A program made the translations under genes and the position numbers. DNA of 64,000 nucleotides from NCBI GenBank assembly GCA_002914805.1, contig JXTB01000162.1, positions 1 through 64,000 of the forward strand. Direction: 5' to 3'. Under the pieces are notes generated by a model. That model had not been told where the DNA came from. It searched no databases and worked only from the letters and a program-made list of their open reading frames with translations. This DNA is from Parasponia andersonii (taxonomy: Eukaryota; Streptophyta; Magnoliopsida; Rosales; Cannabaceae). How positions within the stretch are numbered: the stretch's first letter is position 1; every line of letters begins with the position of its first letter. Positions 36,840-47,475 of this stretch are shown in pieces.

Positions 36840-38640
36840 ATTTGCTATAATGACACTAAATAAATTGCTAATTTAGTACGGTAAAACTAAGAAAATATTA
36901 AAATCATCTTTCATTACTAAAATAAGGACTAACGATGTCATTTAAACAACATCGTTTTCCAAAAGAAACGACGTGATTGAACTCTCATGTCACGTCGTTT
37001 AAAAGCGACGTGATTGCAAATTCTACCATATCGCTTATGTAACGAGCGATGTGATTAGGCCTAGAGGTAATAAAATAGGTGGGCCGAGCCATGACATGTG
37101 GAAGGGTGAGCAGGTCAGGCCAGGCTAGGTCGAGCCTAGCTCATTCTTGGCCTTTTTTTAACAACTTTTTTAAAACATGTTAAGTTTAATAAATTTTTTA
37201 ATTGAATTTTTATTTAAAAAAATTGATAACATAAACTAAATATATTTTTTTCCGATTGTTAAAAAATTAATAATAATTAAATAGGATATATCATATAAGT
37301 TGAAATTAAATAAGAAAGTATTTGAAAATTATAACTTGTAAGTGTGAAAAAAGAGTAGAAAGTGTAAGGTATTTATAGAGTAAGAAAATATATTTTTTTT
37401 AAAAAAATAGTTTAAACTTCAAAACAATAAAAAAAATATAAGACCCAATGGTAACATAAGTTACCGTTGGAAATTTATGAATAAAGGGCCCAGATTTAAA
37501 ACAGATTAAGGGCTTAAACGATTCTGGGCCTAAAGAAAAAAGAAGAAAAAAAAAAAGAGCCCGGGTCGGGCTCAGCCCGAGCCCTAAAACTACTGACCCA
37601 GGCTAGGCTGCAGGCTAGCCCGTTGGGCCCGACCCAAATTGCCAGCTTTAATTAGGCTACGTACCAAGTCAATTCTACAGAAAGCGATGTTTTATTTCAT
37701 TTTATGTAATACCATATCACTTTCTACAAAAACGATGTAGTAGGAATGCACATACCACATCGTTTATGTAACGAGTAACGTGGTTAGACCACGTACTATG
37801 TGGCTTTTGTAGAAAGTGAGGTGATATATTATTTTATTTAATATAAAGTGACCTGGCAGGGGCTATCATACTAGCTATTTCATTGAGCCGCACTTACAAA
37901 AAATATTCTATCACGGCCGTCCATTCAAAACCATCAACCCCACCAAATCGTCCCCCAAGCCTAATTAGAACAAACCTAAAATTTTCAATACATTCTCATT
38001 CAAATTCTACCTATTTCGAATTTTAAGTACTTCTCTCTTATTTTAGTTTCTTCAATTTTTAAGTCTTTAAAAATTTATGTAATAGCTTTTTTAATCTTTT
38101 AAGTACAGTTTCTTGAGATTTTTGACCATCATCAACTATGTTGGGGCATAGAAAAGGAGATAAAGGAGGAAGCAATACCGTAAAGATTTGGGCAATGGAT
38201 CACAAAGTCAGTGATTTGACGTTTGGTTTGTAGAGGTAGTGTGAAGTACGTGTATCATTAGTATGATTTACGAGGAAACTCGTAGGGTAGTTAAGATTTT
38301 TTAGAACGCTGTAACCTATACTGATAGAGCACACGACAGAGCACGTAAGGAGAAAAAGACGACACATACTACGTCATTTTTTAGAGAAGTGACGTGGTAT
38401 CCCCCTAAAAGTGACGTGGTAGGATCCTAATAATTGATCATTTATGACCCACTATGTCACTTTCTATACAAGCAATATGGTAGGTTAATATAACATGTCG
38501 TTTTTAAAGCGATATGGTATAACGTAGAGCTACTACGTCACCTGTTTCCATGTTGCTTATAGAGCGATGTAGTTTCTCCACCACATCACCTTATAAGTAA
38601 TGTAAAAAACATTTTCTATAGTAGTATTTGTTTGGGGTTT
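36840..38640. mobile_element. CACTA-like non-autonomous DNA transposon, interrupted by a hAT-like element
   Basis: Short motifs of the form CGACGTG / CACGTCG and relaxed variants (RCGAYGTGGT, ACCACATCGC) recur in both orientations in 36930-37061, 37665-37850 and 38350-38600. Dense inverted subterminal repeats are typical of CACTA elements. The right end reads CATTTTCTATAGTAG, a degenerate match to a CACTA terminus (CTACTATAGAAAATG inward); the left end is unclear. A short frame at about 38140 (GHRKGDKGGSNTVKIWAMDH) may be a relic of a transposon protein, but that is weak. A hAT-like element sits inside at 37062-37650. Confidence 0.5.
37062..37650. mobile_element. hAT-like non-autonomous element with GGGCC-rich ends
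   Basis: The 589-bp insertion is flanked by ATTAGGCC (37054-37061) and ATTAGGCT (37651-37658), an 8-bp target duplication with one mismatch, as hAT elements make. The ends are TAGAGGTAATAAAATAGGTG and, inward from the right, TAAAGCTGGCAATTTGGGTC. Inside both ends are GGCC/GAGCC-rich inverted stretches (GGTCGGGCTCAGCCCGAGCC near 37565). No transposase is present. Confidence 0.65.
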
Positions 38641-41356
38641 TTTTTTGTTGGAATCAATTGTTCTCATTGATTGGAGATATGAATGCCAAAAAATAAAAAG
38701 AGAGACCAAATTACTAAACAGTATAAATAATAGAAATTAGTGGTACAAAATTTCTCCTATTTAAATAAATTCTAATAAAATCCTAGATAAAATATGTCAA
38801 AAAGACTACGATGCCAAAAAGAGAAATTTTAGGTAATTGATTGCCACCAAAAAAAAAAAACTAAGGACCAATATACAAAAATGGTGAAAGGTTGGGGACT
38901 AATGATGCAATTTAACCTACTTGGAAACTAATTTATTGTTGAGCTGACTAGCTATGTGACCATTTTTCAACTCAAAACTTAGTATATGTTCAAGCTCAAA
39001 AATTTTTAGCTAAATGTATAATTCACTTAATAACAAAAATGAAAGAGGTGGCAATGTGTCGTATCGTGTTTGATCTAATTAAATCATATCGATAACAAAT
39101 TGATTTACGTGTCACATATTTAATGAAAATATCATGCAGATCGATGAGTCAAAGTACATATAAACAATATAATTGTTAGTGTTTACAATTTTTTGAATTA
39201 AGTTTTACTATAATAAGCCAAATTAGTTAATTAGTTTTATGTTTTTCATTTTATCAACAAGAATTTAAAAAAATATATATTTTTTTAAAGTAGTTGATAT
39301 AATTTATTAAAAAATAACTTGATCAAGTCATTTCGAGACAATTTTGTGTCAAATAGATTTAACTAAACGTGCGGATTTCAAGTCGTATTATCGTGTCATA
39401 ACTTATATTACCACCCTACATATTACACTACTAAAATTTAACAAAAAATTGAATATTTAACTATAATTTTTTAAATATAAACATATACTTAAACTAATTT
39501 AAAAAATTGTTCGTTCACATTTAGTTTTCTCTTTATTTTATTGATCTTGCTGAAAATAGATGACATTGACTAGTGGTGGAGTAGATATACACTGGAGCGG
39601 GTAAGTAGAGGCCCAAGTTCTAAATGGGCTGACGGTCATCGAGCTGGTCCATTTATTCTCCGCGGACTTGCTAGAGTTGAGTTTCCTGTTTTGTCCCTTC
39701 CTCAGGGTTGTCTTGTCCCTGCCTCTTTCAGACTTTGTCCTTTTTTAATTCTATTTCTTCTTTCTTTCTTTATTTCTTTATTTATATGTTGCTTTCGCTC
39801 ATTTTCTTTTATTTTGATTTTCCCATATCTCTTTGTCTTGCCTTTTTTTCTTTCTTTTTTCTTGAAAGAGACAAAATACCAAGAAATCTTTTCGCTATTT
39901 TTGGACCTTTTCTTTCCAAAAAAATAATAATAAAAAAAATAAAATCACTCCAAGAAGTTATGCGGGTGGGCTTCTTGGTAATTTGGCTTTTCGGCTCTCA
40001 AGAGTTGAACCCACCACGCCCTTTAACGAATGTGGTCTTTCTCTTCTTTATTTTATTTCTCTACCGCGAGTTCTTCCAGAAATCAACTTCAATAGACATG
40101 TAAAATCAAACTCATACGTACGACTCTGAAAATATATATTTTTACACACATATATATACAAGGTAAAATCTTTAGAATACTTGTTTTTCTTCCCATTATA
40201 TACTTCTATGTTTCTCCATTTCTTTTATGATTTTGTATTGTTTTCTTCTCTTCCTGTTACATTATTTTGTTCTTTCATTAATCATTTATTTCAACAAAGA
40301 AAAAAAAAGTTGACCATACAGGTCAAATTCAAAAGACCCACTTTCCCAGGTTTGTTTTTAACGTGGGGGCTTTAGGTTTTAACGTTTAAGCTCTTCTAAT
40401 AAGTACTTATTTCCGCAGTCATTATTTTTTTGCATGGTTAATATGTTTGTATGTCACTGTTAGTTCTTGTACAGTTGTTAATTAATTCCTAATTAATAAA
40501 CATTATAGAAACATTGGGTACGTGTAGGTTCATTATTGATTGATTTTATTACTCAAGTTGAGACATGAAATAATATGGTGACCTATTGTCAGATGAGTGG
40601 TCTGCTACTATGAACTTTAACCCCCTGATTTTATTCTTCTTTTTCTTTGTTTAAATATGTTTCTTTTATGCAAATAGGAATTATCTTATAACAAAAAGCC
40701 ATGGTTTGGGTCTTGGGTTTTAGATGTACATAAGATCTACATAAAGAACATTTTTCTTAAAACAAAACTCCAAAAACAGTAAAACCCTTCATTCTTTGCT
40801 CTAGTAAGTGTATGTTTACTAGTTTGTAACGAAAACAATCGAAGAGGGAAAGGGTTTCGAGAGTAACGACTAAGAACTAAAATTTAGTGTATTTTCAATT
40901 TCACTAATTATGCAGGGATTCCAAAACTTGTGTGTCAACTGTATAATTAAACACGTGAATAAATGAGGAGGTGATACAATCCCAATACTTCCGCCCGTGA
41001 GTAAAGATAGCTTAATCATCTAAGAACAATATGATTGAATTAGTTTTTCTTGCGCGCCCTTTTTAGACTGCTTGTTATGGACTACGGATATTGATTTTTG
41101 TTTTTCCTTCTATTGAGTGTTGACTTGTGAGAAGATAACTCTTTGTTGTGGAATCAGAAAACACAAAGTGGTAAAAATCATGAGGTTCACTGCTCTTATA
41201 ATACTAAATTTTGATAGTTAAACATAGACTCAGGGTGAAAGACAATTATTCAAGTACATTACCTTAGTTGTTTTCCCAATTAAATGAACTTTTGTCAATT
41301 ACAAGTTCATGAACATTCTGATTTTTCTGAGTTTTAGTTGTTATCTATTGCCAGAT
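38641..41356. other. intergenic region and probable promoter/5' region of the SANT gene
   Basis: This is mostly AT-rich, with T-rich runs at 39740-39860 that give spurious Phe-rich frames. Near 39612-39640, GAGGCCCAAG and ATGGGCTGAC are site II-like (GGCCCA/TGGGCT) motifs often found in plant promoters. The acceptor CTATTGCCAG at 41345-41354 implies at least one upstream exon of the SANT gene in this stretch; I cannot identify it. Confidence 0.4.
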
Positions 41357-44300
41357 ATGCTCCACTCACAAAAAATGAAGACAGGGAAAGCTCTGAAGAG
41401 GAAGGCTGGAAAGTTGCTTCCTCGTGTTGGTAAGAAGTATCAGGCTGACATTCCACCCTTGACCGGAAAATGTGATCGTTTGCGGCTTGTAAGTATACCT
41501 TTTGTTGATTCAGATGCTGCAATTGATCGATCAAATTCTTCTTCACTACGATTGCCAATCCCAGTTGTGAGGAGGGCTAAATGCAAAGTTGATAACTTGA
41601 ATGGAGATACAGAGTTTGGGAACAATGAAGAGAGAATTATTCCCTTAAATAATGAAAGTCAAGAACCTCTAAGTACTGAGCTGGGAATTGGGAAATATGA
41701 GGAAGATAGTTCAAGTGTTCAACCTAACACTGAGCTGGATCCGGTAAAGAAAGGTTTGTGTACTCTTCCTGGCTCTTTGGAAAAAACTTGGACAGATATT
41801 GAGCTAGATAGTTTTCTCCTTGGTCTATATATATTTGGGAAGAATCTTGCCCTTGTGAAGAGATTTGTTGGGAGTAGGGAAATGGGGGATGTATTGTTCT
41901 TCTACTATGGGAAGTTTTATAACTCTGACAGATACCGCAGATGGTCAGAATGCAGGAAGTCAAGAGACAGACATAGTATTTATGGAAAAAAGTTATTTAC
42001 TGGATCGCGACAGCAAAAGATGTTATCGAGACTATTTTCTCGAGTGTCAAAGGATAATGAAGATGTGTTAATTGAGGTATTTTTCTAATGTCACAGTACA
42101 AAATGATTTGTATAAATTTATTGACACAGAAATGTAATGATGCTATGAAGGAACAGTCTGTTTCACTTCTCTTAGTACTTAGCGTTATACTTTATCATTC
42201 CTTTTGTAGAAATGCAATCAGTCTTAGGGAGTGAGAGGTCTTAATTTATTACTGCAATGAACTCTATTATAATTTCCTTGGTATCAGGAGTCATGTTTTT
42301 CTGAATAACGTCATTTCAATCAGTTTGTCTATATAACATCTAACTTTATAACTTTTGGAAAGATGTTGGTCTGATTTTACTCATGATAAGCTAGAGAATT
42401 TCTCTTTAAGGATTTAAGGTTATAAGCAAATGAAACATCCCAATTTGCTAGAATTTTCTACCTCCCAAAGACTGTAGGGTTCAGTGGGAGGACCCGATAT
42501 CAAAAAGATTGCATGATTTAAAGTTTAGCCAAAAGGAGGAGACACTGTTATTCTGCATAGAAAATGCACACATTTTTTGTTATACAACTTTCTAAACACT
42601 GCTTTTTATTTACGTATTTAGTCTTCATTATAGTGATCCTTCAATTATTGCAATTTCATTTTGGTTATCCTTGATTTTGTACTTGAATTTTTAGTTCTTC
42701 TGCTATGTGACTGTCAAAGGATCACAGATTCTTTCTTTCCAAGGTACTGATTTCTCATGAGTTGTAATCTATTGCAGAGTCATACTAATTTCTGTGATGG
42801 AAAAATTTCATTTGAAGACTATGTATTTGCTTTAAAGGATATTGTTGGAGTCTCTGTACTTATAGAAGAAATTGGAATAAACGGTCGGAGGAAGAAACTA
42901 CAAAACCTTGCTGGTTCCACCCCAGAGCCAATAAAGAGCAATAATATGTTCTCAGATGAATCTGAAACACCATTTGGCAAAGTTTACTCAGCTCTTACCT
43001 CTGACGAGATTGTCAAGTTTCTCTCAGGAGATTTTAGATTAAGCAAAGCTCAGTCTAAAGGTCTCTTCTGGAAAGCAGTTTGGCCGCGTTTATTAGCAAG
43101 AGGCTGGCACTCTGAGCGGCTTAAGAATCACGCTGCTCTTGGCCTGAAGCATTCTTCGGTTTTTCTAGCACATCGCGTTCCGAAGTTTTCAAGTGAACTT
43201 GTGAAAGGCAAGCACTACTACAATTCTGTCGGTGACGTCTTATACAAAGTAGCATCACGGCCAAAGATTCTTGAGTCCATTAAGAAACAAGCTGAAAAAC
43301 TGGGGCAAGATGGTTTGTCAAGTTGCAAACAACATGAGATGAAGTATACAGTTGTGGATACCAGTAAGCTTGATGAAGAAGAACGACCCAAGTTGACAGA
43401 ACTCTTGAGTTTACCTGTTCAGCCTGTGAATGTAGATATCCCTGCGTTTTCTGCCAAAAATGTACATAATGAATCTGAAAAGTCAGAAGATAAGGAAAAA
43501 GATATCGAGTCTTTAAGCCCGATAGAGAATATGAGGGAAAGTGGAACACGTTTTAACTCATCAAATTGTGAAACTGTCATTCTGAGTGCCAGCACACCTG
43601 ATGGTCCAGAGCTCGTTGTGGAAGCCGCAAAAAACGATGAATGTCAAAGAAGAGTTTCGCTTGATGATATTAGTCATCAAAGTTCAAGTAGAAGCCCTCT
43701 TGGTGAAAGGTACCCAAGTGAAAAAATGAAGCACCAATTCATCACAATGCAGGATATAACTGCCTGTGACCATGAAAACATTGAAAAGTCAAGTTGCAGC
43801 ATTGAAAACATCTCTGTGGAAACGAAGCAAGTCGAAGACAACTCCAATTGCCAAGCAAACTTGGGGAATGCATTCGAGGACAGAGAAGTTCAAATAGGTT
43901 CACAAAATTCGTCAGCACTTAGCTCTTTAGTTAAAGATGGCGGTTCAGATGGGAGCAATAAAGACACCTTTCCTGACAATCCCATGGATGGAGAAGTAAC
44001 TTCAGTAGAATCTCCACCCCGGATATTGATTGACTTGAATCTTCCTTATATTCCGCCAGATTTAGAAACTGATTCCAACACAGACACAATACAAACTAAT
44101 GATAATTCACGTGAAAGGCGAATGTTGATCGACTTGAACCTTCCTTGTGATTCGCCGTTGTTAGAAACTGGCACAGACATGGCGGACAGAACATCGTTTC
44201 TGCCAGAAACAAGTCAGGATACTCAGCAACTGAACTCCATTGGAAATGAGGTTAGTAAAGACGATCAGCCTACGCTTAGCGGTAGGAGGCAAAGTACAAG

Positions 44301-44502
44301 AAGCCGATTGATGACAAAAAGAGCCTTGGAAATTTTTGAACATGAGTTCTTCAACACAAAGGTAAGGAAAAAGGGTGTAGAATTTTCAGAAAACAGCTCA
44401 TTCTCAAGGTCTCGAGCTTGCGGTAAGACTACTGTTGATTCGGCTAAGGATGGAGAGGCTGAAGATGATATTGCAGTCCCTAATACGGAAGGAGAAGAAT
44501 GA
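41357..44502 (+). CDS. SANT-domain nuclear protein with two DLNLP (EAR-type) motifs (two coding exons seen, 814 aa)
   Basis: Exons 41357-42076 and 42778-44502 join in phase 0 (ATTGAG|GTATTT to TTGCAG|AGT). The protein resembles the plant family of At2g47820 and At1g09040, putative chromatin-associated repressors. It starts with a basic stretch and LLPRVGKKYQADIPPL. A SANT/Myb-like segment follows at about residues 143-200 (TWTDIELDSFLLGLYIFGKN, MGDVLFFYYGKFYNSDRYRR), then a conserved middle block with FLSGDFRLSKAQSKGLFWKA and VWPRLLARGWHSE (about 325-353), an acidic Ser-rich region, ILIDLNLPYIPPD (about 657) and MLIDLNLPCDSPL (about 690), and a basic C-terminal STRSRLMTKRALEIFEHEF. DLNxxP motifs recruit TOPLESS-type corepressors in other proteins; that role here is inferred. 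Related proteins start with an acidic exon before PRVG, so an unseen first exon is likely, and the ATG at 41357 is provisional. A broken copy lies at 53596. Confidence 0.88.
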
Positions 44503-45717
44503 TATTACAGTTTGTAGAAATAGTAGTTGATGAATATCAGATTTGAAGCAAGAGAATGGCCAAACCATCAGATTAGCCCTTTTTTTTTTTTTTTTTTTTT
44601 TATTAGTTCTTTTCATTTCATTTGATACGAGCACTTGTCTGTCCAATGCAAGCCAATGTGGCACCAATTGGAGGAAATGCTTACATATGCTTTTCAACAA
44701 TGCTCTTAGCGGTAAATCAAGGTAATTTGGGGAAACTTAATATAAAGCTGCTTCTTTGGAATAAATCGTTATTTTTTTTATTATTTTTTAATTTTTTTTA
44801 TGAAATTTGAAATCTCAGATATATAACATATGGGGGAAAAAAAAATAAAGAGAAAAATGCTTAAAAGAAGGAAAAAAAAAATAGACATGTCGTTTAGATG
44901 GGAAGAAAGACATGTCGTTTTTCATGAAACAGAAACAGTAAGATAGTTTCTCTAATCTCAATCAATCAGTCCACGTCTAAGGAAAGATATCTTTAAGGAG
45001 GTTTATATAAAAATTTCCTTTTAAAAAAAACTGGGCGTTAGTTGGGACTTTCGTCATGGAGGTTTTAGTATATAGTAAGCAAAGTACACACTTTGTAAAA
45101 TTTACTGAAAGAAACATACTGAAAATTCGAACATTTAATTAATCCAAAAAATAAATAACAACATCCTTCAAAAGAAAATTAATTTCCCATGAATAAATAG
45201 CAACATTGAGAATATGGTCTAGTCTAATTTTTGGGCCAGATGTCCTACTCCAACTTCGGTCACCAATTGTTTAAGATGTCACAAATTTGCCATTAGAATT
45301 ATGTCTTCGTCTCATTATCAACAGTCCTGATATATAACCTATGGGTCAAATTTGAGAAAAAAGAACATTGTTCGAGTCAGAGAATGAAACATTTAAAAGT
45401 TTAGGGAGAAAAATTGTAATAAAAATATAATTCGAGAATATAGAATATAGGACATATGAAAATCATGAATATTGACTACGAAACTGCTGAATGTGTGTAT
45501 ATGCATATAAATTCCATAGCTCCTTAAACATTTGTTTTCGTCTCTTTTGGCAATTATAAAATTAACGTCTCAATCAAACTATATATAACAGCCTATTAAT
45601 TATTTTTCGGTTTTATTTATAACCATGCATCGTCTTTCATACATCGGTGCATATACATAAGATTAACTTTAATTATGTGAAATGAATAAACAAATATACG
45701 CATCTTTATATATATAT
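44503..45717. other. 3' flank of the SANT gene and AT-rich spacer
   Basis: No gene is seen. There is a T-run at 44579-44600 and a short direct repeat AGACATGTCGTTT at about 44883 and 44910. The SANT gene's 3' UTR should lie at the start of this stretch. Confidence 0.45.
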
Positions 45718-45963
45718 GGTTGCCAATTCAATAGGTATTTTTTTTTACCTATGTACATAAATTTTTTTTTTTCTAGTTGGTGGATCGTTATCTAATAGTG
45801 ATCTAACGGTTATAATGATATATATATGAAAAGACGTGCATTATTAAAGCTATTTCTTTTTTTTACTTTTTATTATAAAAAAATGCGCGAGATAAATTTT
45901 AATTGGTCAAAATGATACATAAGTATAGGTAAAAAAAAAAAATACCTACTAGACTAGTACCCA
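45718..45963 (+). mobile_element. TA-microsatellite-associated MITE, copy C
   Basis: This copy is 246 bp in the orientation of copy A: left end GGTTGCCAATTCAATAGGTA, interior GAAAAGACGTGCATTATTAA, right end inward GGGTACTAGTCTAGTAGGTA. It is flanked by TATATATAT on the left and TATATAG on the right. The best-preserved left terminus of the family is here. Confidence 0.8.
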
Positions 45964-45967
45964 TATA

Positions 45968-46447
45968 TAGAGATGTCAATATGGGTCGGCTTACATTCCG
46001 AAGTAAAAGCACAGTATCGGCCCAACCCAGGCCCACATTAAGTGGGTTTGGGCAGGCCCGTTACATATACGAGGGGTCGTGTCAGGCCTCAGTCGTAGGC
46101 CCACGGGCCCAACTCATATTTAGTCAGTCTATATATAATTTTAAATATATTTTTTAATTAAAATTTTTAAAAATCATAATTAAATATTTTCATTTATATA
46201 TTTTTAATGTTATTTATTTACTTACTTTTATTTATTTTCAATTGATTCAAATTTTAAAAAAATATAAATGAATTTTAGGTCCATATTTGATATTTTAAAA
46301 TATAGAATAACAACGAAATTAGACCCACATTCTGGCATATATTCGACCTGCACATACACAACTCACTTACATACTGCTTACTTAGATCCACATGGACTTA
46401 TTAAATATAGGCCGATCCGAACCAGTTCGACTGAATTTACATCTCTG
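45968..46447. mobile_element. hAT-like non-autonomous element, second copy type
   Basis: The left end TAGAGATGTCAATATGGGTC and the inverted right end CAGAGATGTAAATTCAGTCG form an imperfect terminal inverted repeat. GGCCCA/GGGCC-rich sequence follows the left end (46020-46110). The flanks (CCCATATA and GTCATATG) agree at only five of eight positions, so the target duplication is doubtful. It resembles 37062-37650 in its GGGCC-rich ends. Confidence 0.5.
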
Positions 46448-47475
46448 GTCATATGTATTATAGGTTTCCAACGCATATGCAAGAACCTTAGCACTTTTTC
46501 TCTTCTTTTTGTTGAATTTATTCAAGGCATCTCTTTGTCGATCATGTCAATTAGGCAATTACGCAGTGAAAATTAATTTAATAAAATATCTAATAGACTA
46601 TTACGTTTTAGTCTTTTTGGACTCTAGATCATCAAAGAGTTATAAGATCAGTTTGATTTGAAATATTGTAATATTGGAGGTTAGTTGCAAGAAAAAAAAA
46701 TTGCCTAAAACTAGAATGTTGGCCTTCATATTATTGTATTGATATGCTTGTTACCTTCATGATCATGAATAACATTTATTAATGATTCCCAAGTTTAGAA
46801 ATTGTTTTACTATAAAATAATAAAAAAAATTAGCAAGTTACTTAAACAAATTAAACAATCCTATTTTTTAAGACTCAAATATCTCTCATTCTCAGACGAT
46901 ATAAGACACTTTAATCACTCCATTTTAGGACTTAATGTATTCGTTATTTATGTCTCTTATACTATTTATCAAAACCTGCATTGTGTAGATAATGTTCACC
47001 AGGCCTACTGCCTCATGGCTTTCCAATATCCGTCCATAGAAATTAAAGATATCACTTAAATGGCTCGAATTCTGGAATACCACCCGGCCGTACGTATACT
47101 ACTACTGCTAACACTAACAGCAACCATTCTTCTTCTCATCAACAATAGCAGTTGAGAAGAAGAGATCAAGTCTTGATCTAGGGAGGTCTCCAGGTAAAAT
47201 GCGAGAACACCCAAAGATCAAGTATATGAATATACATATTTTTGTTGTCAATTATTTCTACAACATTAGATCTCGTTATTGAACTGATTAGAGTCTTTAA
47301 GAGTCATCATGAGAATTACAGTTTTCTTTAAGTCATGATCCTTTTGCAAAATTATTCACACATGTTTTTGGAGCATTAATAATACATTGTATATAGGGTA
47401 TCTTTGACCGTAGTTTAGTAATGTGCTAGCTCAGTTTAGTAATCAGATTTATGTAAATAAGATTTTATAGAGCCG
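46448..47475. other. AT-rich spacer with a 31-codon hydrophobic ORF
   Basis: At 47060-47155 an ATG opens a 31-aa frame with a hydrophobic run (VRILLLLLTLTATILLLINN). Its length and lack of context make it unlikely to be a gene. Nothing else in the stretch is supported. Confidence 0.35.

Noticed and set aside
39691..40103. Overlapping Phe/Leu-rich open frames of 78-131 codons
   Set aside because: They come from T-rich simple sequence, have overlapping frames of equal quality and resemble no protein.
41309..41356. ATG at 41309 as the start of the SANT gene
   Set aside because: The 16 added residues are hydrophobic and lie in a pyrimidine-rich stretch ending in a good splice acceptor (TTGCCAG at 41354), so this is probably intron.
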